From assembly GCA_035222895.1 (NCBI GenBank), contig JAVYIG010000113.1, forward strand, positions 709,501 through 773,500: a stretch of DNA of 64,000 nt, written 5' to 3'. This document shows positions 34,413 through 44,777 of the stretch, one piece after another. The position numbers were made by a program, and so were the translations under genes. Source of the DNA: Strongylocentrotus droebachiensis. Its lineage: Eukaryota; Echinodermata; Echinoidea; Camarodonta; Strongylocentrotidae. Numbering within the stretch: position 1 is the stretch's first letter; every line of letters begins with the position of its first letter. The notes beneath the pieces were generated by a model. It saw only the letters and a list, made by a program, of their open reading frames with translations. It ran no database searches and had not been told where the DNA came from.

Positions 34413-35537
34413 ATGGAGAGCTTCAATGCATCAATCAGCTCCAGCTCGGTCGATGACATGCAAGCGGCATTTGTTCTCATGGTGGTCAAAGCAGTGTTTG
34501 TGACCTTAGTGGCTCTTACTGGAATCGTAGGAAATATCATCAACATCATCGTCATCCCAAGAGTTCCTGACACGGCTATGGGTGCTGCAAGCAAGGTCGT
34601 CCTAACAGCCCTCTCAATAACCGATCTTATCGCCGCAGCCATGCTCCTGAACGGACCCTTGTCGTTATTCACTTACGAGTGGCTCTCCAGGGCCGGTAAC
34701 ATATACTGCGACATCACAGGCTTCATTACGACTCTGGCTCCAGCGACTAGCGCTTCTTTTATTTTCCTGATCAACCTGGATCGCTACATACAGATCACCC
34801 GACCTTTGACCTATCAAGTTCTTGTCACAAAAAAGAGAGCCATTGTCGCAGTCGTAACAGCAGCGTTCTATATATTAACCTTCCTATCATTCTTCGTAGG
34901 AATTTCCGCTAATTCAGTTGACCCTATCGCATATCACTATGGGTTTTCGTTGTGTCTTGTCTCCTTCTCTGCCCCTGCATTTTTGCTGAGCACCATCGGT
35001 AGCTTCGCAGTGAGCGTCTGGCTGGTTGCCGTCCTGCTCCTGGCCATATACGCCAGGATCTTCCAAATTGCACTCCGCCATTCGAAAAAGATCTCTGCGC
35101 AGATGAATAGCACCGCCCGTCTGAGAGACACAAACGCGACGCAAGGCCACGACGCCGTTGACGGTCAGGACCACGGAATCGCATACGTGGTAGACGTATT
35201 CCACCAGTTAGATGCCGACAACTTGAACAGTACGGCGCACCGAAAACGGGACCGGGTCCGTAGAGCCAAACGCGATTATGACGGGATTCAGCGAAACATC
35301 CGCAGTCTGCGTATACCCCTCGTCATAACCGGATGTTTCCTTGTGTCCTGGCTGCCTCTTACGGTAATGTTTACCTTCGCGTCCGCAACCGGAGCCACCT
35401 TTGGTAATATAACGTGGTGGATAACAGCCGTCATGTCGGCCTCCAACTGCAGCATCAATATGTTTGTGTATGCCTTTGGAAGAAGTGAATTCAGAAAAGC
35501 ATTCCGTAAAATCTTCTGCAGGACATCCGTTAAATAA
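34413..35537 (+). CDS. Single-exon class A (rhodopsin-family) GPCR, orphan
   Basis: An intact 374-residue seven-helix receptor of the plasma membrane, expected to signal through G proteins. The first in-frame ATG (34413) is chosen; it puts an NAS glycosylation site at residue 5. Visible landmarks: TM1 GN (N41), TM2 SITD (D71), Cys99 at the top of TM3 paired with Cys181 in the second outer loop, intact DRY at 123-125, a long third inner loop (about 225-298) rich in Lys/Arg, TM6 CFLVSWLP (308-315), TM7 NMFVY (349-353) in place of NPxxY, then helix 8 EFRKAFRKIF and Cys369. TM5 lacks the usual proline and TM4 the usual tryptophan. AATAAA overlaps and follows the stop codon. Intronless receptors of this style fit the large lineage-specific expansions known in sea urchins; the ligand is not predictable. 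It could be melatonin- or peptide-receptor-like, without firm support. Confidence 0.93.
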   Translation: MESFNASISSSSVDDMQAAFVLMVVKAVFVTLVALTGIVGNIINIIVIPRVPDTAMGAASKVVLTALSITDLIAAAMLLNGPLSLFTYEWLSRAGNIYCDITGFITTLAPATSASFIFLINLDRYIQITRPLTYQVLVTKKRAIVAVVTAAFYILTFLSFFVGISANSVDPIAYHYGFSLCLVSFSAPAFLLSTIGSFAVSVWLVAVLLLAIYARIFQIALRHSKKISAQMNSTARLRDTNATQGHDAVDGQDHGIAYVVDVFHQLDADNLNSTAHRKRDRVRRAKRDYDGIQRNIRSLRIPLVITGCFLVSWLPLTVMFTFASATGATFGNITWWITAVMSASNCSINMFVYAFGRSEFRKAFRKIFCRTSVK

Positions 35538-35542
35538 ATAAA
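35533..35542 (+). promoter_or_regulatory. Poly(A) signals overlapping the GPCR stop codon
   Basis: Two overlapping AATAAA hexamers lie at 35533-35538 and 35537-35542, the first spanning the TAA stop. If used, the 3' UTR would be only about 20-30 nt. Confidence 0.45.
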
Positions 35543-36956
35543 AAGTTCAGGCCTACTAATCGACTAAAAAAGTGTACAATTCCATTCACATATCTCTTGT
35601 TAAATGATCAAGGGTAATTCTTGAATGATCAGTTATTTCATGAGGATACCAATTAATTTGTATTTTACCTGTTTATGCTTGTGGATTTCTATCTATTTTG
35701 GGGGCTGTTTTTTCGTTTTATTCTTACCAAAGAGGACCTCATGGAAAACTATCAAATTGGTGATATATAACCCGCCATCCCTGTAAAAGTATCAGAAATA
35801 TATAAATAAATAGAAGTAACCTTTACAAAAAATGGCAATAATTACGGGCCGGATGTGTTAAAGAGGATTAAGGACAACCTGTACCGGGGAGGTCTCATCT
35901 CCCTGCTTGAACGGAACCGAGGTCAGACGCACGGAACCCAATCTGCTACTCTATTCGCAAGTCGCTCTTATGCCAATTGAGAGTACTTAATCTTGCGAAA
36001 TTTCGATATAGAATTAATATTTGAAGCTCATTTTTTTAGTATAGCATAGCGACATGGAATCCCTAACATACTGAGCGAACAGTTTTAGGTGATGGTACAC
36101 TTTAAGAAAAAGAGGGGATTGTCATATAAATACTTGTTAAACAACAGATGCAGTGTCTTATATAAGGCTTATTATATTGGTATATAACTTGTAAAGTACT
36201 CAGATTCGGATTAAAAACTTTAAATATTTTCGTGCCGTATTACGTGAAAACTTTGATGTTTACATTTATATAATTTAGAGGATTGAGGGGTCGGATTCCC
36301 AAAAGCATGCATGGGACTAATTATGATGGGTCGTCAAAACAAGATAATTCAGACACGATATAAAGCATCGTTTTAATTATCTCTTACAAAGCTTTTTGTA
36401 ATTTATTTCCTTATCATACACAAATAATCGTATATATAAAATTACATTGTTGGCATAAAATGCATTTCTTTAAAGTTTGATCTCTATATCGTCGAATATT
36501 TCCAATACGTGGGTGAATTGACAGAAATGACATGCTTTAAACCCAACAGTATAATCACTTGATAAAAATGTTAAGTTACGTACGTCGATAATTTTTGTAA
36601 TATCTGACCTAATGAAAACTATCGGATTTCATCAATTTTTTCGTCGTATGTCGATAATTTCTACATATTTTTCAAAATGTATATGTTCAATTTACATAGA
36701 GTTAATGCTTTTATACATTCAGATTCAAGGTCAATGTAAGCTGAACATGTTTTGTTTCTCAGGTTGTGTGGGTTATTTTTATAAAATGAAATAATTGTTA
36801 CATTGTTGGAGTTGTATATATTTTGTTGGACTTCTATGGAAACCAGGTTTTAATGTTGGTCTGATGCAACCTATGATACACAAAATAAAAGTAATAATAA
36901 TCAGCGAGTGAATGAATCTTACCTGATACACAAAGACCAAATATTTGGGCACCTCT
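35543..36956. other. AT-rich intergenic DNA
   Basis: No gene, RNA or shared repeat recognised. Confidence 0.5.
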
Positions 36957-37168
36957 CACTATGAACATGACGGACAAAGAAAGCGGACAAAATATACAGT
37001 TCCTCAGGTAGACAAAGGAACATCCCTTCACTGCTATTATGTAAAAAAAGTTTTTGCATGTGACACCTGTTCTACACATTTTTACATAATAGCAGTGAAG
37101 GGATGTTCCTTTCTCTACCTGGGGAACTGTATATTTTGTCCGCTTTCTTTGTCAGTCATGTTCATAGT
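36957..37168. repeat. ~212-bp foldback (90-bp arms, ~30-bp loop)
   Basis: The left arm begins CACTATGAACATGACGGACA and the right arm ends CAGTCATGTTCATAGTG. The arms match for about 90 bp with few mismatches around a loop at about 37048-37077. It is a foldback transposon or hairpin; no clear target duplication is seen. Confidence 0.88.
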
Positions 37169-37252
37169 GTCTATAATTAGGAAAATTCTTTGTCTTGTGG
37201 AAGTGCTTTTTTCAGAAAGAACGGAACACAACATTTTTGGAGGTGTCGTGGC

Positions 37253-37645
37253 CCCGGCCCCCCACTCAGAGGTCGAAATGACCGCATGCGTGTTGCCAAA
37301 ATGTCCGGTAAAGGGGTACTTTTCGTGCGACAAAGTCCGGCCCGAGAATTGTAAAAAAAGGGGTGTATTTGACTTTTCACCCGGAGATTTCTTTAAAAAG
37401 GGGGTGTTTTTTCGTTTTTTCTCTCATCTCTTTGGACTCCTGAGAAATTATTCCGAATTTAGGGAGGTACATCGAGCATTTTTCCTGATTTAGGGGGGTC
37501 TCCAAGACAGGAAAAGCCCGGGAAAGGCCCGCGAAAGGGGGGTTCGGAAATGTTGGCAGTCCTCAGATAGGGGGTGCTTTCAAAAAGAGGGAACAAGCAT
37601 ATGCGTACCCTAAATAACACTGAGTGGGGGGGGGGGGGGGGCGGG
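37253..37645. mobile_element. 393-bp CCCGG-ended hAT-type element, copy A
   Basis: Ends CCCGGCCCCCCACTCAG and CTGAGTGG followed by a G run and CGGG, flanked by a perfect 8-bp duplication GTCGTGGC (37245-37252, 37646-37653). The body (for example CGCATGCGTGTTGCCAAAA) is about 95 percent like copy B at 40447-40855. Confidence 0.93.
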
Positions 37646-37890
37646 GTCGTGGCCTAGTGGATATTCCACCGGACTTTAGACCAGTACAATGGCTCGCAGC
37701 TCGATCGAGTCCCGCTGCGGCACTATTGTCCTTTAGCAAGACATGAATCTATCATTGCCACACTAGACCCAGGGAAGATAAATAGGTACCTGGCAGGAAT
37801 TAATTCCTCGAAATGCTAGACCGCCGTGACGGCAGCTCTGTGTATACACATCCTCTAAGTGATTCAATTCCCGACATTCTTATAAAATAG
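37646..37890 (+). repeat. tRNA-headed SINE
   Basis: Starts GTCGTGGCCTAGTGGATATT (box A) with box B GATCGAGTCCCGCTG, then TTGTCCTTTAGCAAGACATG. The same family is at 48010-48250. Copy A of the hAT-type element inserted at its 5' end. Confidence 0.75.
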
Positions 37891-39367
37891 TTGACAGAGA
37901 AGGAAAGAGAACTGCAGTTCTCTATAGAGAAGGCAAAAATAAAAACGTTTTGCTGTTATTACGTATAAAGCTATTATAGTGAAGAAAAAAAATGATTCGT
38001 AAAAGCTTTGCGGAAATTTATGTCTTTATTTCATCAGTGCAATTTTTTGTCATTGCCTGGTATTCTAGTAGCATTTCGTTGATTGTCAAATGTCCTTTAA
38101 AGGTACTATGTCCCATTTGCAGGCCAAACAAGATGAAAAGGTTACATTCCAACGTCATTTGAAAGAAAATACTAATCTAGAACTTCCTTTAAAAAAATAG
38201 AGGGGGGGGGGAGCTTGAAAATGTCTTTAAGTGGGAAAATAATGACTATTAGTTGTCGAATCGACTTAGGAGCTATAGAGCCAGTAAGTAATAGTTTGAT
38301 TTTCAGACGATTGTACCGAATGGTTGTACATTTTATGCCTCGCGAAGATTCAATCAATTTAATGTTGGCCATGACAAGAAGTGGGTTATTGATGTAGACA
38401 AATGCTCATGTACCCTTTACAGCTCATTTTATATATGTTATTATCAAAGATGAAAAAAAAAGCCATTCAGTCACTCAATAGTGTCTGACAGTGAAATCTA
38501 GCAAATAAACGGGTTTCCTTGTATAATTTGAATATTAGGACACTGCTAACGTTTAAATTTCACAGATAGGACATACATGACATATTGATAATTCCTGCAA
38601 AGTTCTACATAATTTGATGTTGACTGCAAAAGGGACATAGTATCTTTAAGTTCCCGCCACTCCAAAAATTATTTATGTAAAGCATGCGTGTATATATTAT
38701 TACAATGTGTATCGGGCTATAAAAATAAAAGCACATTTGACCGCCATTACCTAGTTCGAGATTATTCTGAAGTCCTTCATAACGGACATGTTCTTTTTCC
38801 AACTCATGTACCTAAAAAGCCATGATTGTATGGAATGTAAATTCGATAGTAGGAAATAATTATTCTGCTTTCTAATTTTCTTTAAATATAATCACTCGAT
38901 TCGCAGAAAAATCAGTGATACGGTCATGTTGCAAATATAACTTGTGCATCGGAGAATTTTACTGAGAGATTCTTTTTTATTAAAAGCGCAAACGGTGTAA
39001 AAAGCATCGTCTCTAATCAAATTTTCAATAATTAATGAACCGACATTTCCTTTTCACGCAGTTTAAATGTCCCCCGAGTTGTGCTTCGAGATAACAATAT
39101 AACCCATTAGGAAAATTTCTAGGTTTTATTAATTATAGCTGTTATTGTGCCGCCGCATTTCCTGTATAGTACCATTACAGTTTTTTTTTATCATGACCTC
39201 TTTGCGCCTGATGAGTACTCACATTTCCCCTTTTGAATTTAACGCAGCAACGTGGTACCGTTAATGGAAAGGGACTCACAGAAACGTGAAATATTGGATG
39301 ATGGAAAATATGATGATCTTTGTAAGAATTTCTATACCACGCTAATTGCTTAAAATAATTTGTTTGC

Positions 39368-39370
<3 letters not shown>
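37891..39370. other. AT-rich intergenic DNA
   Basis: No supported gene. Short open frames here lack coding character. Confidence 0.5.
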
Positions 39371-39371
<1 letters not shown>

Positions 39372-39422
<51 letters not shown>

Positions 39423-39435
39423 AAAGAGAGGGGGA

Positions 39436-39469
<34 letters not shown>
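39372..39469. repeat. (GA)n followed by a 30-bp poly-G run
   Basis: GA dinucleotides to 39418, a GAGGGGG transition and an uninterrupted G run to about 39468. Such runs are common assembly weak points. Confidence 0.93.
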
Positions 39470-39749
39470 AATAGGCCTATATTTCGAAATGACCCTATCG
39501 AAATCAGTAATGACCATATCGGTACGATTGTGCGAGGAAATGGTTTTTAACAGACATGGTTTTGAATGTTGTTTTACTCAAGCCTACTCTTTAATATTTT
39601 AAGAATTGCTTTAGATACAAAATTTGTGGTAAAATCTGGAATAGTTTACCTTTTGCTCTTCAAAATGCTAAATCTATCAGTGTCTTTAAACGTAATCTAT
39701 GTACAAGGACACATTTTTGAAACCTTTGTGATACAATGCCTATTCATAT

Positions 39750-39996
39750 ACTGCTCTTGACATGGCTTATTTCTCTCTCTCTCTCTCTCTCTCTCTCGCT
39801 CTCTTTCTCTCTCTCTCCCTCTCTCTCTTTCTTTCTCTCTTTCGTTCTCTACCTCCTACCAATTTCCTTATCTCTTTTCTCCCCTTCTTATCATTTTGGT
39901 GGTATTTTAATGCTTTTTAAGTGATTTGATGTTTTTCGCTGTTAATTTGAATTATATAGATTTTCGCTTTTTGTGCTGCTCTTGACATGGCTTATT

Positions 39997-40028
<32 letters not shown>

Positions 40029-40190
40029 CCTCCCTCTCTCTATTTCTTTCTTTCTCTCTTTCCTTCTCTACTTCCTACCAATTTCCTTATATCTTCTCTC
40101 CTCTTCTAATCTTTTTGGTGATAATTTGTAATGCCTTTTAAGTGATTTGATGTTTTTCCGCTGTTAATTTCAATTATTAGATCGTCTTTT
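39750..40190. repeat. Tandem duplication (~226 bp) each carrying a (CT)n tract
   Basis: CTGCTCTTGACATGGCTTAT followed by (CT)n and CTACCAATTTCCTTAT, then AAGTGATTTGATGTTTTTC, occurs at about 39751 and again at 39977. Confidence 0.85.
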
Positions 40191-40446
40191 CTTTTTGCTT
40201 TTTACTTCTTATAATGCGCATTATTCGTATACATTATTTTAATTTTGTTTTTCATCTTTACTTGTGAGCCTTCGTGAAGGCAATATTTAAAAAATATTGA
40301 ATGGATATTTTGCACCCAAAATCCTTAAACCCCAATTTTACCACTACCGGTCTACCCCATCCAGTCAGGCACCATATTTAGTAATATCATTCTATGTCAT
40401 GGTTTATTTAGGAAAATGGAAATGTAATACCGGTAAGTTGTTGGAC

Positions 40447-40855
40447 CCCGGCCCCCCCCCCCCCCCCTCCCCACTCAGAGGTCGGAATGACCGCATGCGT
40501 GTTGCCAAAAATAATGTCCGGTAAAGGGGTACTTTTCGTGCGACAAAGTCCGGCCCGAGATTGTAAAAAAAGGGGTGTATTTGACTTTTCACCCGGAGAT
40601 TTCTTTAAAAAGGGGGTGTTTTTTCTTTTTTTCTCTCATCTCTTTGGACTCCTGAGAAATTATTCCGAATTTAGGGAGGTACATTGAGCATTTTTCCTGA
40701 TTTAGGGGGGTCTCCAAGGCAGGAAAAGCCCGCGAAATGCCCGCGAAAGGGGGGTTCGGAAATATTGGCAGTCCTCAGATAGGGGGTGCTTTCAAAAAGA
40801 GGGAACGAGCATATGCGTACCCTAAATAACATTGAGTGGGGGGGGGGGGGGCGGG
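40447..40855. mobile_element. 409-bp CCCGG-ended hAT-type element, copy B
   Basis: Flanked by a perfect 8-bp duplication TGTTGGAC (40439-40446, 40856-40863). Same body and orientation as copy A, with a longer C run near the left end. Confidence 0.93.
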
Positions 40856-40863
40856 TGTTGGAC

Positions 40864-41575
40864 AACATTACTCAGTCTGATTTGATTGAAGATATATCTC
40901 ATTAATGAAACAGTGTAAAGGCTATAGTCTCAAACAAACCTACACCATTAGACTGTAAGCTCACTCCCACATGATATATTGCGATACTTTCTTTCAAGGC
41001 TACTTATTATTTCAAGTTCATGTTATACAAACGTCGAACCCCGGCCGCGTCATACCAAAAGACGTTAAAAGATGGGAGTTGTTGCTACCTTGTTTGGCGT
41101 TCAACAATAATAAGGGATAGAGCAACGTCGATCTGGCGCTGCTCAGTGGCTGCCGGGCTCACCATCTATTGGGCAAAAAGAATTTCCGTTTCGGTTTAAT
41201 AAAAATTTGGAGTAACAGTTTCAATATAAATGTAATTTCTTCTCACTCAAATCGTTGGTCTGGAAACAATTATTTGCCCATTGTTGTATATTGTATTACA
41301 TGTTTCACTAACGATGAATTTAATTGTAATGCAATTTTCAAGTTTCCCAGGTTTATTTAGGAGAATAGAAGATTGATATTGTTAAATTGTTCGATAACAT
41401 CACTCAGTTTGATTTGATTGAAGATATACGGTAATTAATGAAACAGTGTAAAGGCTATATAGTCTCAAACAAACCTACACCGTTAAACTTCAAGCTCACT
41501 CACACATGATATATTGCGACACTTTCAAGGCTACTTATTTCAAGTTCATGTATATACAAACGGTAACAGCTTCAA
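40864..41575. repeat. ~170-bp direct duplication flanking a SINE
   Basis: The segment with GATTTGATTGAAGATATA and AATGAAACAGTGTAAAGGCT occurs at about 40864-41033 and 41394-41570. Between them lies a SINE (41036-41215) that carries the intact CGCCAAAC site targeted by the 189-bp element at 958. Confidence 0.85.
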
Positions 41576-42871
41576 TATAGGATTTCCCGGCCAAATTCGC
41601 GTGTTTGTCATTCGAATTCATTTACTTTGCATTTAAGTTAGCGCAGATCGGCTTTGCCATGCCAATTATCATTCAATTTTCCAGCTTTTGTATTTGATTT
41701 AGGATTTTGGTCGAAGGGTTTCATAGATCTGTCATTCAATTTAGAAACTGCTCAACTAGCATTCAAATTAATATTCACTTGTCAAAGCGTAATTTTAATC
41801 ATTCAAATTAACACCTGTCATTCGTATTCGTAATATTTTGTATTCAAGTTAGAAAATGTAAGGGGGGAAAATTGCAACAAACTTTTACAGTTTTTAAATA
41901 ATGCAGTTAAAATGCATGATTTGTCATTGGGGTATAAGCTGTTATTCCATTTATTTATTTTCAGGACAATGCAGATGGGTGTAGTCAGACATAAAGTAAA
42001 GAAGGGGCGAAATCAAGGGATATGGCATTTCTGCACGGACATGTTCATATACCCGGGAAAGGTGGGGGTACCCTCAATCGCCCCTTTTTACTACAGACTC
42101 GGATTTTTACAAAAGTAATTCACATTGTATCTTATACCCAGCACACCCATCTGTTTTTCTTAAAGAGTTTCATAGTTTACTTGCCCGCCAACAGATCGAT
42201 GGCTAAAGACATGGCTAAATAATGAATCATGTTCAAATTGTTGGCTCTATAGTCCCTACCCCAGTCACAATATTGTACCCTTCTTCCATAATGAAATTAT
42301 GATAAATTTATGATGAAACATAAGACAAACAACTTCCTTACATGAACATTTACAAATATACTGAGACCATCAGGTCCGTAGATGCAAGTCGTTTTTTTCT
42401 TCTTAACAATCAAACTTAAATGCTGATGAATTTCAGATAAATCTAATAAGTATAAGTGTATAAATGCAAGAAAATGAAATATGATGAAATACACATGAAA
42501 AAACAATCTTGAAAGAAAAAGAATGAGCTATAAAAAGTGTGTAATAAACGAGAAATGTATCATGACCATCAATTTAAGTGCACATAGTGCTATTTTGAAT
42601 GCTACAAATGAATAAGAATGCTAGAAGTACACCGTCGCGTTGTCAGAAAATCGTGTTCCGCCAAATCGAATGACCAAATAGCGAAAGAAGCACAATGGTC
42701 GTCAATTTGAATGAAACATACGTAGATTCTAACGAAAATTCCATAGATTTGAAAACTAGAAAAGGGAATATAAACCCGAGATATACCTGACTGCACTAAA
42801 ACCGTCGAATTTGAACGCAATACAAATTAACTTGAATGACAAACTCGCGAATTTGGCCGGGAAATCCTATA
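41576..42871. mobile_element. 1.3-kb inverted-repeat element with TATAGGATTTCCCGG ends
   Basis: Inverted ends of about 35 bp: TATAGGATTTCCCGGCCAAA plus TTCGCG on the left and the mirrored sequence at 42838-42871. Subterminal CATTCAAATTA-like units recur inside both ends in opposite orientation. TA could be the target duplication. No transposase is seen. Confidence 0.82.
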
Positions 42872-43009
42872 CTAAAGTTTTGCTAAAGAATGTAATTTTG
42901 TAATACAACAAACCAATAGGGGGTAGCATAGAGCTATATAATAAGACTTATCATATAGCTCTACGGGGGGTAGTCACTTCCGTCACCTCCGCCCCTTCAA
43001 TCTACCCTC

Positions 43010-43290
43010 TCCTCTTTCGTAAATATGGCTTAATTTGTTTATTTCTTCAATCCTCTTCTCTTTCGTTATGTATTTCTTTGTTTCTCCTTCAATTTATCCT
43101 CTCCTTTTTCGTCATGTATTTCTTTGTTTTTCCATATAAATGTATATTCTTCTCTTCCGTTGTGTATTTCTTTGTTTTTCCTTTGATCTTTCCTCTTCTC
43201 TTTCCTTATGTCTTTCCTTGTTTTTCTTCTCCATATCCTCTCCACTCTGATAATGTATTTCTATGTTTCCCTTTTCTATTATCTTCCCTT
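43010..43290. repeat. ~58-bp minisatellite, pyrimidine-rich
   Basis: Four to five degenerate units of the type TCTCTTTCGTTATGTATTTC then TTTGTTTTTCC. Confidence 0.75.
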
Positions 43291-44155
43291 CCCTGGGTGT
43301 ACGTGCTTGCACATGCTGCTGGTGATTGTAAGCGATGTTCGCTGATGACTTGGACTCTTTCACCAGAGTACTTCTAGGAATTTTTCGCAAAAGTGGCCAA
43401 ACAGTTGTGTACAAAAAAAAAAGCGCTGTCCGGATGCAGGTTATGAAGTCAGGGCTACAAGAAGAAGAAGAAGGAAAACAAATTGTTCAGGTCAGGGATG
43501 GTTGTCATTAAATTTCGAATTTCTTCCAGACCCATCGATTTTCAAATAGTCTCTAGATATATTCCTGTTTATCCCGTGCATGACAAGTCTGAAATAACTT
43601 GATGAAGTGAAGTCTGAAATATTAAATAAATGTAGCTTTATTCAAATGACTTATGCCTGACACAGACTGGTGTGGGAGCATAAACATTAGATTGTCTGTG
43701 GGAATACAACATTGAAGAAAAATTAGAGCACTCTGAAAGAAAGCTTCGATTCACCATTGTCTATCATTATGCCTTCAACTCATTTTCCAACTGTTCAACT
43801 TGTTCAACGAAGCCTGAAGCGATGTTTTTTCCCACTTGTTTCGAGGTGTAAAGCGCACAATAAAAAGCAAACGTAGTCTTATTTTCTTTGTTAGCCATAA
43901 CAACAAAATATCATTTGCGACCTCGTCAGACCTACAAACCTGCCCTACTGGTGGGAAAATAATTCCGGAACGTCACGGATCTGTAAACTGGACATGGTCA
44001 TTAATTTTTACAATGCCTGTAAGAGAACTGGAAGGATGTTTTTTTTTTTTTTTTTCATTTCTGATCCGGACGTGATACATCATGGATGTTTGATAGTGGA
44101 CACAATTTGCTCATTTTTTTAATTTTGCATACAGTAGATGCATCTTTATGTTCAG
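43291..44155. other. Upstream flank and possible non-coding first exon of the MARCH-like gene
   Basis: No coding exon is seen. A canonical donor TTCAG|gtaag at 44155 and an acceptor tatttacag at 44459 would remove a 304-nt intron, so a 5' UTR exon ending at 44155 is plausible. The intron would contain a retroelement tail (GTGCTTAGAGACATTTGTAT and (ATT)n). Confidence 0.4.
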
Positions 44156-44473
44156 GTAAGTTAAGGTTCATTAAAATTATACTTGTGTCATTTACCGCTA
44201 TTCATACAAGCCTTACAAAGATGGTCCACATTAAAGCGGTTATCAAGGTTGGAAATGTTAACACAAGCAAGGAGAGATGGTATACATACCAAGGCGTGTG
44301 GTGAAAAAAAGGATACATGAATAACATATAGATGTGTTTTAAAGTTGTCGACAGTATCAGAATGTTCGACATTCATAGTATATTTGTAAAGTGCTTAGAG
44401 ACATTTGTATTAAGCGCTATATAAAGGTTAAATATTATTATTATTATTATTATTTACAGGTTATCGTATCATA

Positions 44474-44777
44474 ATGGGTCAAGAACAATCCTCGGAAGCC
44501 GTTCTCTCGTCACTTCCTCGCAAGAAAAGCAGCGTGGTGTCAAACGCGAGTCATCGAGAACGGCTCTATAGCCAGAGTGGTCGATCCGGTAGTCGTTCAG
44601 GTGTACGAGCTGGTAGTCGAACACTTGTTGATTTGCTTGAAGACGTCGAGGGCGATGTGTCTTTAGTCGACCTCGAGAAGTTCGCCTCGTCATTCAAACC
44701 CAGGAAATATTCCCACTTCCAGCCGTTCATTCCGCGCAACCTGTGTAAACTCTGCCACATGATCAGCGATCAGACAG
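44474..44777 (+). CDS. MARCH-like RING-CH E3 ubiquitin ligase, exon 1a (alternative N-terminal exon)
   Basis: This exon supplies an N-terminus and the first zinc-binding cysteine pair of a RING-CH domain. It starts at ATG 44474 and encodes 101 residues plus one base, with donor ACAG|gtttga. The protein begins MGQEQSS, a good N-myristoylation pattern (Gly2, Ser6). A Ser/Arg-rich stretch (34-50) follows, then an acidic LVDLLEDVEGD segment, and LCKLCHMISDQT with C91 and C94. Joined in phase to 54081-54241 it gives C-x2-C-x15-C-x1-C-x7-H-x2-C-x12-C-x2-C, the RING-CH (C4HC3) signature. The full isoform would be 250 residues with two C-terminal membrane helices, like the two-helix MARCH ligases that ubiquitinate membrane proteins. 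Confidence 0.85.

Noticed and set aside
36945..37493. 182-codon plus-strand open frame
   Set aside because: It runs across a foldback and into a hAT-type element, so it is a chance frame over repeats.
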